Shown piece after piece: positions 6,751-12,014 of a stretch of DNA of 12,014 nt. Source of the DNA: Burkholderiales bacterium (GTDB lineage: Bacteria; Pseudomonadota; Gammaproteobacteria; Burkholderiales; Usitatibacteraceae); contig JANXWW010000099.1 of assembly GCA_025350945.1 (NCBI GenBank), positions 1 to 12,014 of the forward strand, written 5' to 3'. Numbering within the stretch: position 1 is the first letter of the stretch; the number at the start of each line of letters is the position of its first letter. Below the pieces are notes generated by a model. It saw only the letters and a program-made list of their open reading frames with translations, was not told the DNA's origin and did not search any database. Made by a program: the position numbers and the translations under genes.

Positions 6751-7104
6751 TTAGTTACCCGCCTTGCCCGTTTCCAATTTCCATACCAGCAAATAACCGA
6801 TGCCCATGAACAAGGGAATCAGGCCGATGCTCCACGGCGCTTCGAATTGCGCGAGGCAAATCGAGAGGCCAATGCCAAGACCGATCAGCACCAGACCGCG
6901 ACGAAGATCGGATTGTTTGGTATGCGTGCCCGCAAATAATTCTGGTGGCACAGGATGGCCTTTTTCCGCCAAGCGTAGCGCCAACTCATGAACGCGTGCT
7001 GTCTTGCGCAATTGATACCACAGCACCAGCGCCGCCAGAATGATCGGCATGGCGGTGCCAAAGACGATGGCGACGATAGGTATGATGTATTTGACTGAAT
7101 CCAT
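6751..7104 (-). CDS. DUF6249 family membrane protein
   Basis: A 117-residue membrane protein that I assign to DUF6249 from overall pattern. An N-terminal helix (about 6-28, IIPIVAIVFGTAMPIILAALVLW) is followed by a basic, amphipathic cytoplasmic segment (QLRKTARVHELALRLAEKGHPVPPELF) and a C-terminal pair of helices (LRRGLVLIGLGIGLSICLA; IGLIPLFMGIGYLLVW). The 'LAEKGHPVPPELF' block is typical of these proteins, which commonly lie beside ECF sigma genes. ATG 7104 is preferred over TTG 7110; only a weak GGGAA precedes it. It is the first gene of the sigma-factor operon, so a part in sensing or in controlling the sigma factor is plausible but unproven. The upstream region carries a 12-bp tandem repeat. 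Confidence 0.85.
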   Translation of the reverse strand: MDSVKYIIPIVAIVFGTAMPIILAALVLWYQLRKTARVHELALRLAEKGHPVPPELFAGTHTKQSDLRRGLVLIGLGIGLSICLAQFEAPWSIGLIPLFMGIGYLLVWKLETGKAGN

Positions 7105-7174
7105 TTTCAATTCCCGCAGTTAAGTTTCTTGATCTGGCTCTTTGACGCAATGGCAGCGGAGTTTGGATTTAGGT

Positions 7175-7222
7175 ACGAATTTATGCACGAATTTATGTGC
7201 GAATTTATGCACGAATTTATGC
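7175..7222. repeat. 12-bp tandem repeat, four copies, upstream of the sigma operon
   Basis: Four consecutive units of ACGAATTTATGC (7175-7186, 7187-7198, 7199-7210, 7211-7222); two are perfect, unit 2 ends in T instead of C and unit 3 begins with G. On the minus strand each unit contains ATAAATTCG. The array lies 3 bp after the MFS stop codon and 71-118 bp upstream of the DUF6249 start, so it is both the 3' flank of one gene and the promoter region of the next operon. It is the second array of this period in the window. Confidence 0.9.
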
Positions 7223-7225
7223 ACT

Positions 7226-8554
7226 CTATGCCGCCAGCTCAGTCGGGCCACCAGGCTCGGCGGTTGGCGGTGGCAAATGCGCCGTCTCGGGCAGATGCAT
7301 CATTTGCTGCAATGGCGAAAATCGCAACAATGCCACGCCTAGCAACACGCCTCCCACGCCAGCAATTGCAATGGTCGCGCGCAAGCCAAAAAATTCACCC
7401 ATGATGCCACCTGCAAGCGAGCCTAGCGGCGAGAGCGACACGGAAATAAAAATGAGGGTTGACGTGACCCGCCCGCGCAGATGATCGGGAGTAACGGCCT
7501 GCCGCAAGGTGAGGTAATTGATAAAAAATAACATCGCGCCAAAATCGAAAAAGAATAATGCGAAGCCGAAATGCAGCATCGTGAATCGTTCCGCCGACAC
7601 GGCCGCCACCAACAGCCACGACACACCACTCATCGACAGCCCGATCAACATGATCGGCCCGATGCCATAGCGGCGGTTAAGCCTCTGGCAGGTGGCGGAT
7701 GCCAATAAAAATCCCAGGCCTGCAATCATGAAGAGGACGCCGATTTTGCCGGCTGATAATTGCAACTCTCGCGTCGCGAACAAAATCAGTATTGCCATAT
7801 AGGCGTGCTTCAATACATTCCACATCATCAGACTGAACGCGATGGAGCGCAAAATCGGCGTGCGCCAAATCATCGCCAAGCCTTCTTTCGCATCGTCCCA
7901 AATGCTCGGCCAAGAAAAAGATTTGCCTTGTAGTTTCGGCGCATCAGTGCTCGCAGGTGTAATGCTGCGCAGCATGATGGCCGAGATAAAAAACGAAATC
8001 GCGTCAAGCAAAATCGCAATTGGCGCAGTTAGCGCGTGGATAATCATGCCCGCCAAACCGGGGCCGACCAACTGCGCCGCAGAATCTGACAATGCGATGC
8101 GTGAATTCGCCTCCACCAACTGATCGCGGCCAACGCGTTCCGCCATGAACACCTGATATGCCGCCCAGCCAATAATGCCGCCGATACCGACGAGAAATCC
8201 GACGATGTAGAGAATTGGCATCGACAGTACGTTAAACCACGAAGCGATGGGGATCATGAGCAGCGCAAGGCCGCGCCCGACGTCGGCCATGATAATTAGC
8301 GGCAGTTTGCGCGAACGATCCACCAGCACGCCGGTGAATAAGCCAAACAAAGTGTAGGGCAATACTTCTACCGCCATCAAAATACCCATCTCCACTGGTG
8401 AGGCGTTCAGCAATATCGCAGCCGTCAGCGGCAGCGCCAGGAACGTGATTTGCCCGCCGAAGTGCGTGATTGTCAGCGACAACCACAACATGCGGAAATC
8501 ACGGACGCGCCAGAGCGTGCCGAGGTATTTATCAAACCGGTGAGACGTTTTCAT
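7226..8554 (-). CDS. MFS transporter, EntS/MFS_3-like exporter
   Basis: A 442-residue inner-membrane transporter with about 12 hydrophobic helices. The motif-A loop between helices 2 and 3 reads GVLVDRSRKLPLI (75-87), the usual G-x-L-x-D-R-x-x-R-K pattern of the major facilitator superfamily. A related loop occurs in the second half as LRQAVTPDHLRGRVTS, typical of MFS_3/EntS-type exporters, which expel siderophores, macrolides or other small molecules by proton antiport. The substrate cannot be read from sequence. Starts at ATG 8554 with a weak purine stretch (ACGGAAAC) upstream. The C-terminal tail (about 20 residues, Pro/Thr-rich) is polar. It is transcribed alone: the phasin gene is divergent and the sigma operon follows after 121 bp. 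A long palindrome directly upstream may be its operator, but no adjacent repressor gene is present. Confidence 0.92.
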   Translation of the reverse strand: MKTSHRFDKYLGTLWRVRDFRMLWLSLTITHFGGQITFLALPLTAAILLNASPVEMGILMAVEVLPYTLFGLFTGVLVDRSRKLPLIIMADVGRGLALLMIPIASWFNVLSMPILYIVGFLVGIGGIIGWAAYQVFMAERVGRDQLVEANSRIALSDSAAQLVGPGLAGMIIHALTAPIAILLDAISFFISAIMLRSITPASTDAPKLQGKSFSWPSIWDDAKEGLAMIWRTPILRSIAFSLMMWNVLKHAYMAILILFATRELQLSAGKIGVLFMIAGLGFLLASATCQRLNRRYGIGPIMLIGLSMSGVSWLLVAAVSAERFTMLHFGFALFFFDFGAMLFFINYLTLRQAVTPDHLRGRVTSTLIFISVSLSPLGSLAGGIMGEFFGLRATIAIAGVGGVLLGVALLRFSPLQQMMHLPETAHLPPPTAEPGGPTELAA

Positions 8555-8566
8555 TATTGTTTCCGT

Positions 8567-8624
8567 GGCACTTTTGTGACGATTCGATAAGTCAGCTTTT
8601 GGCTGGTTGCCGAATCGTGGTGCC
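8567..8624. promoter_or_regulatory. Long imperfect palindrome before the MFS gene
   Basis: GGCAC (8567-8571) pairs with GTGCC (8620-8624), ACGATTCG (8579-8586) with CGAATCGT (8611-8618), and CAGC (8593-8596) with GCTG (8602-8605) around a T-rich centre. The structure begins 13 bp upstream of the MFS start codon, where an operator or a structured mRNA leader would act. It is not followed by a T run on either strand. Confidence 0.45.
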
Positions 8625-8838
8625 AGGGAATTTCTATGTGAAATGTGACTACTATTTTATCGTATACGCATCGGTTTGAACAGGTGCTATGCCGGTTGCG
8701 TCCAGCGAAAATCCAGTATTTTTGTTTAGTGTGTTTGCTCTAAAAGCTCGCCCTATATTGGGTTATGAAAAGTCTCACTTTCCCCGGAAACTGGCGTGAT
8801 GTGAGGGCTTCCTGAAATTTTATTATTGGAGAATTCAC

Positions 8839-9441
8839 ATGGCTGCAAACGCTAAAAAAACCGTCGTATCGAAACTGAAAAAAGCCCCTGCTAAAAAGCC
8901 CTTGGCAAAAAAGGCCAAAGCCACCAAAACTGAATTGAGCGCAAATGTTTCCAGTGCACGCAAAGTGTATTTGGCAAGCCTCGGCGCTGCCACGAAATTG
9001 CAAACCCGCGTTCAAAATGAAGCGGCAAAAATGGTTGACCGCCTCACCACAGAAGCGCAACGCATTACTGAAATGACATCCGTTGCCGCTGGCACGTTTG
9101 CAAAAAAAGCAAACGCCTATGTGCGCGAAGGCAAAAAAATTCAGAACGAAACCGTAAGCGCGGCTGAAGCCAAAGCACGTGACGCCGCGAAAGAAGTCGC
9201 CGCGTTTGCCAAGAAGCAGGAAAACTCTTTTAAGCAAAACGTGGAACGCACTCTGGCAACCACGATGGCATCGGCCAAAGAAGGTGTGGTGCAGTTGGAA
9301 CATGTGTTCGAAACACGTGTCGCCAAAATCTTGAACACATTCGGCATTCCATCCAGCGCTAATGTGCGTGAATTACAAACGCGTATGGCTGATTTACAGA
9401 AAGCGTTGAACCAGTTGAACAAGCGCGCGGTTAGAACTTGA
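8839..9441 (+). CDS. Phasin, PhaF/PhaI-type polyhydroxyalkanoate granule-associated protein
   Basis: A 200-residue, highly helical, Ala- and Lys-rich protein. Residues 33-160 form a long amphipathic helical region (SSARKVYLASLGAATKLQ onward) expected to lie on the surface of polyhydroxyalkanoate granules. The C-terminal block VVQLEHVFETRVAKILNTFGIPSSANVRELQTRMADLQKALNQL is the most diagnostic part, matching the 'LEqvFedRVaraLxrLGvPtxxdv' region and leucine-zipper-like coiled coil of PhaI/PhaF proteins. The first 32 residues are a basic Lys-Ala-Pro tail; in PhaF the comparable DNA-binding AAKP-type tail is C-terminal, so here the order is reversed. GGAG 8 bases before ATG 8839 supports the start. 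Likely role: granule size control and possibly nucleoid association. No PHA synthase is in the window. Confidence 0.83.
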   Translation: MAANAKKTVVSKLKKAPAKKPLAKKAKATKTELSANVSSARKVYLASLGAATKLQTRVQNEAAKMVDRLTTEAQRITEMTSVAAGTFAKKANAYVREGKKIQNETVSAAEAKARDAAKEVAAFAKKQENSFKQNVERTLATTMASAKEGVVQLEHVFETRVAKILNTFGIPSSANVRELQTRMADLQKALNQLNKRAVRT

Positions 9442-9466
9442 TCGCACAGTTGTGCTCAGCGCGCTT
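9421..9466. terminator. Nested stem structure at the end of the phasin gene
   Basis: AAGCGCGC (9421-9428) pairs with GCGCGCTT (9459-9466), enclosing a small hairpin GCAC-AGTT-GTGC (9444-9455). The stop codon lies inside. A short TTTT follows about 10 bases later, so it may be a weak terminator or an mRNA 3' stabiliser between the phasin and patatin genes. Confidence 0.35.
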
Positions 9467-9515
9467 AAATGCGTTTTAGCAGAACCATATTGACGCGGCG
9501 TTAAACAAGGCTCGA

Positions 9516-10796
9516 TTGAGTTCTACCAGACGTACCAAAGCACCCCTCCCTACAAGTGCCCATGCGAAGAAAAAAATCGCGTTAGCACTTGCGGGCGGTG
9601 GTCCATTGGGCGCGATGTACGAAATCGGGGTGCTGCTCGCGCTGGACGAAGCGCTGGATGGCCTTGATCTGAACAACATGGATATTTATGTCGGCGTTTC
9701 TGCGGGCAGCTTTATTACCGCCGGGCTCGCGAATCAGCTCACGCCCGCTGATATTTATCGGCTCTTTATCGATAACGAAAAATCGAGCAAGCGCAGCGGC
9801 GCACTCAAGCCTGAAATCTTTTTAACGCCCGCGTATCGCGAATATTTTCGTCGCGCGAGTAGCGTGCCTGCGCTCATTTGGCAGGCGTTTCTGCGTTATG
9901 CGCTGCGACCGTTTGAGCGGACGCCCGTTGAAGCATTCGCAAGTTTGTTCCGCGCGATTCCAGCAGGCATTTTTGACAATGAAGCGATCTCAAAATTTTT
10001 GACGGAAACATTTAGCCACTCTGGCCGCACCAATGATTTCCGCAAGCTCAAACACAAACTTTATTCCGTCGCCGTCGATCTCGATACGGGCAAAGCCATC
10101 ACCTTTGGCGCGCCGGGATTTGATCATGTGCCGATTTCAAAAGCGGTGCAGGCGAGTGCGGCGTTGCCGGGATTATTTCCGCCGGTGGAAATCGACGGCC
10201 ATTATTTTGTGGATGGCGCATTGAAAAAAACGCTCAATGCCTCGCTCGCATTGGAAGATGGTGCCCAGTTGGTGCTGTGCGTAAATCCGCTGGTGCCTTT
10301 TGATGCAGACGCCGCCAAACGAAGAGCTGGCAATAATAGCGCGCACATCAAAAAATTGATTGATGGCGGCCTGCCCGCCGTGCTCTCGCAGACTTTCCGC
10401 ACCATGATTCATTCGCGCATGCACGTCGGTCTCGAAAAATATGTAAACAAATACAAAGATGCAGAAGTGGTTTTATTCGAACCCGCATCCGATGATGCTG
10501 AAGTGTTTTTCACCAATTTATTCAGCTACGCCACGCGTAAGCAAGTGTGCGAACACGCCTATCAGCGCACCAGAGCCGATTTGCTGAAGCGTCATTTCGA
10601 ACTCGAGCCCGTGTTCGAAAAATTCAGCATCAAAATCAATCTCGACATATTGCGCGATGAATCCCGCACGCTCGACAGCCGCGTTTTCAAGCGTGGTGCG
10701 AAGCTGCCGGTGAAGCAGCGTCTGGCCGATGCGACGCTCGATTTGGTAGATGCCATTGTGGCGCTCGAAGGCGCGATGCAGCGTAGGCGAGCATAG
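9516..10796 (+). CDS. Patatin-like phospholipase
   Basis: A 426-residue lipid acyl hydrolase of the patatin family with a complete Ser-Asp dyad. GGGPLG (27-32) is the oxyanion-hole glycine loop, GVSAG (60-64) carries the nucleophile Ser62, and DGA with Asp233 (YFVDGALKK) is the second catalytic residue. The patatin domain covers about residues 20-280; the last 145 residues are a helical, charged extension without a recognised domain. No signal peptide is seen; the N-terminus is basic and polar, so a cytoplasmic enzyme acting on membrane or granule lipid is likely. TTG 9516 is chosen because AAGG lies six bases upstream and no ATG precedes the patatin motif; the frame stays open somewhat further upstream. 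It follows the phasin gene by 74 bp on the same strand, which may reflect a shared link to storage granules, but this is only inference. Confidence 0.92.
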   Translation: MSSTRRTKAPLPTSAHAKKKIALALAGGGPLGAMYEIGVLLALDEALDGLDLNNMDIYVGVSAGSFITAGLANQLTPADIYRLFIDNEKSSKRSGALKPEIFLTPAYREYFRRASSVPALIWQAFLRYALRPFERTPVEAFASLFRAIPAGIFDNEAISKFLTETFSHSGRTNDFRKLKHKLYSVAVDLDTGKAITFGAPGFDHVPISKAVQASAALPGLFPPVEIDGHYFVDGALKKTLNASLALEDGAQLVLCVNPLVPFDADAAKRRAGNNSAHIKKLIDGGLPAVLSQTFRTMIHSRMHVGLEKYVNKYKDAEVVLFEPASDDAEVFFTNLFSYATRKQVCEHAYQRTRADLLKRHFELEPVFEKFSIKINLDILRDESRTLDSRVFKRGAKLPVKQRLADATLDLVDAIVALEGAMQRRRA

Positions 10797-10993
10797 TCAA
10801 AAGTCTATAGTCGCGCTGCAGATGGTAGTGAGGTGCCAACGCTGCGGCGGATTATCAACAAGCCTATCTATCGTTTACCCCATATAGGATATGCCCAGAT
10901 GCGGGAGAAAAAAATTGCAGGGTATGCAGTTAAAACGAATAAATTGCATCCATGATGGCAATTCAAGATCGTCCTAACTTATATATTTTTCTC

Positions 10994-11007
10994 AGGAGAC
11001 GACCATG
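10994..11007 (+). promoter_or_regulatory. Strong ribosome binding site and ATG in the wrong frame for the RTX protein
   Basis: AGGAG (10994-10998) stands six bases before ATG 11005, the best translation start in this part of the window. The frame from it reads MNIGGISAGLPSRF and closes at TGA 11111-11113, whereas the RTX domain is read one base later. The placement argues that this is the true start of the RTX gene and that the reading frame has been shifted between 11015 and 11050. Confidence 0.6.
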
Positions 11008-11047
11008 AACATAGGCGGAATTTCAGCAGGGCTCCCCTCCCGATTCA

Positions 11048-11515
11048 TTGATGATCAACGGACAAGAAAATACGGACGAAGCAAAGATCACGCAAGAGCG
11101 AGGCTTATTTACTGAGCCCGGCAAGACGGTCATTGATGCAGGCAAGGGTGATGATATGGTTAATACCCACACCAACCGCGATGGTTCGGTTGATGTGACG
11201 ATCAACGGCGAAAAGCGTTCTTTCAGCGAGGCAGAAGCGAAAAATCTGGAAGTGCGCGGCGGCAAGGGCGATGACTTCATCACAGGCGGGTGCGGCAATG
11301 ATTTCGTCATGGGTGGCGATGGCAACGATCACGTCTACGGCGATCAGGGCCGCGACTGGGTGCAGGGCGGTAGCAAGGAGCAGAATTTTATCGAGAAGAT
11401 GTTTGATATGCCAAGTAAAAAAGATAGCGTCAATGAACGGAGCTTTCTCGATACGCTGTTGCGCGGCGTACGCGGACAATCAGCGCGCCATTTGAGACAA
11501 AAAAGCCCGGCATGA
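11048..11515 (+). CDS. Small RTX-type calcium-binding protein, probably frameshifted near its start
   Basis: A 155-residue product with a short array of glycine/aspartate nonapeptides: GGKGDDFIT, GGCGNDFVM, GGDGNDHVY and GDQGRDWVQ (residues 71-106), plus an isolated AGKGDDMVN (31-39). These fold into calcium-binding beta rolls in RTX proteins, which are usually secreted by type I systems; no ABC exporter is nearby. Between the two blocks, DVTINGEKRSFSEAEAKNLEVRG resembles the spacer found in other small RTX proteins. The frame's own starts (TTG 11048, ATG 11051) have no ribosome binding site. The good one belongs to ATG 11005 in another frame; removing one C from CCC at 11039-11041 would give MNIGGISAGLPSDSLMINGQ and join the two. 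So the real gene is probably 11005-11515 with a one-base insertion. The stop codon lies inside the terminator hairpin. Confidence 0.72.
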   Translation: MMINGQENTDEAKITQERGLFTEPGKTVIDAGKGDDMVNTHTNRDGSVDVTINGEKRSFSEAEAKNLEVRGGKGDDFITGGCGNDFVMGGDGNDHVYGDQGRDWVQGGSKEQNFIEKMFDMPSKKDSVNERSFLDTLLRGVRGQSARHLRQKSPA

Positions 11516-11530
11516 GTCGGGCTTTTTTTT
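11504..11530. terminator. Bidirectional intrinsic terminator overlapping the RTX stop codon
   Basis: AGCCCG (11504-11509) and CGGGCT (11518-11523) form a stem with an 8-base loop that contains the RTX stop codon (TGA 11513-11515). A T run (11523-11530) follows on the plus strand, and an A run (11499-11504) on the other side gives a U tract on the minus strand. It therefore serves both the RTX gene and the convergent aldolase gene. Confidence 0.88.
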
Positions 11531-11614
11531 GTAATTACTTGCATCGGTTTTTTCATGAAAGTGCAACACCAGAGCGCATCTTCAGTTAAAAATGCTCCAA
11601 AACGCCCGCCAATA

Positions 11615-12014
11615 CTAGCTCTTCGTCTGCTGCCCATACGTCCGAAACTTGTCAATCACCACCGTCATCTCCGCATCATCCAAAATCGGCGGCTCACCAA
11701 TCTGTAGCGCCTGCCAATACATGCGCGACAAACTCTCTACTTCCACCGCGAGTGCGAGTGCTTTTTCCAATGTTGCGCCCACTGCAATTGCGCCGTGTTG
11801 CGCTAGCAGGCAGGCGTTGCGACCATCCAGCGCGGCTATGGCATGGTTGGATAATTCTTGTGTGCCGAAGGTGGCGTAAGGCGCGCAGCGGATATTGCGG
11901 CCACCTGCGGCGGCAATCATGTAATGAAACGCGGGGATGTTTTTACCCAAGCAGGCGAGCGTAGTGGCGAATGTGGAATGCGTGTGCACGATGGCATCAA
12001 CATCTGAGCGCGAG
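11615..12014 (-). CDS. Class II aldolase/adducin family protein, N-terminal part outside the window
   Basis: The visible 132 residues are the C-terminal part of a class II (zinc-dependent) aldolase of the L-fuculose-phosphate aldolase / ribulose-phosphate epimerase superfamily. IVHTHSTFATTLA carries two metal-binding histidines (HTH), and LLAQHGAIAVGATLEKAL carries the third (QHG). HYMIAAAGG and CAPYATFGTQELS are also typical blocks. Such enzymes cleave or epimerise phosphorylated sugars; the substrate cannot be assigned from this part. The frame is open to the right edge: the codons before VHTH read SRSDVDAI, which fits the family ('RPDVxAIVHTH'), so the GTG at 11989 is an internal valine, not a start. 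The gene ends at TAG 11615 and converges on the RTX gene, sharing its terminator. Confidence 0.9.
   Translation of the reverse strand, partial: SRSDVDAIVHTHSTFATTLACLGKNIPAFHYMIAAAGGRNIRCAPYATFGTQELSNHAIAALDGRNACLLAQHGAIAVGATLEKALALAVEVESLSRMYWQALQIGEPPILDDAEMTVVIDKFRTYGQQTKS

Noticed and set aside
7129..7484. Plus-strand frames translating the 12-bp array as repeated EFMH/TNLC units
   Set aside because: Repetitive peptide arises from the DNA repeat itself; the rest of each frame is antisense to the MFS gene and no ribosome binding site is present.
8725..8758. TATATT at the end of the MFS/phasin intergenic region as a -10 box for the phasin promoter
   Set aside because: No acceptable -35 sequence lies 16-18 bp upstream, so I could not support a promoter call.
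8740..9303. 187-codon minus-strand frame rich in Phe and Cys opposite the phasin
   Set aside because: Its composition is simply the complement of Lys/Ala-rich phasin codons; the phasin frame has a ribosome binding site and family motifs.
10881..10893. CATAT-AGG-ATATG palindrome between the patatin and RTX genes
   Set aside because: Short AT-rich palindromes of this size are common by chance and nothing around it supports a regulator site.

Overview
The window looks like a chromosomal segment of a Gram-negative proteobacterium. Evidence for this: the exported M13 peptidase and a small secreted protein have signal peptides; there is a PhaF/PhaI-type phasin, a DUF6249 protein next to an ECF sigma factor, and a membrane-anchored AraC-type regulator. 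Beta- or Gammaproteobacteria (possibly Xanthomonadales-like) is my inference from gene content; I cannot name a genus. There are no rRNA or tRNA genes, CRISPR arrays, transposases or phage genes that I can recognise.

Layout: (1) 1-2130, plus strand: an exported M13 zinc metallopeptidase whose N-terminal coding sequence begins in a 12-bp tandem repeat. (2) 2131-2946: a 390-bp non-coding stretch holding a 131-bp inverted-repeat element and a 12-bp tandem duplication, followed by an isochorismatase-family gene that lacks its N-terminal third and its nucleophilic cysteine. (3) 3070-5577, minus strand: a small secreted protein, a small integral membrane protein with its own terminator, and an AraC-type membrane regulator cut in two by an in-frame amber codon. 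(4) 5797-7104, minus strand: a tight three-gene operon of DUF6249 membrane protein, ECF sigma factor and small two-helix membrane protein (4-bp overlap with the sigma gene). A second 12-bp tandem array lies just upstream. (5) 7226-8554, minus strand: an MFS exporter preceded by a long imperfect palindrome. (6) 8839-10796, plus strand: a phasin and a patatin-like phospholipase. (7) 11005-11515: a small RTX calcium-binding protein whose best start codon is out of frame with the repeat domain, ending inside a bidirectional terminator shared with a convergent class II aldolase gene that runs off the right edge.

The segment has no single pathway. Its theme is gene decay and repeat slippage: one truncated gene, one nonsense-interrupted gene, one apparent frameshift, and three independent tandem repeats with the same 12-bp period. 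The best candidate for a poorly described functional unit is the DUF6249/sigma/small membrane protein operon, which probably is an ECF signalling module without a recognisable zinc-binding anti-sigma factor. I saw nothing that clearly constitutes a new defence or mobile system.
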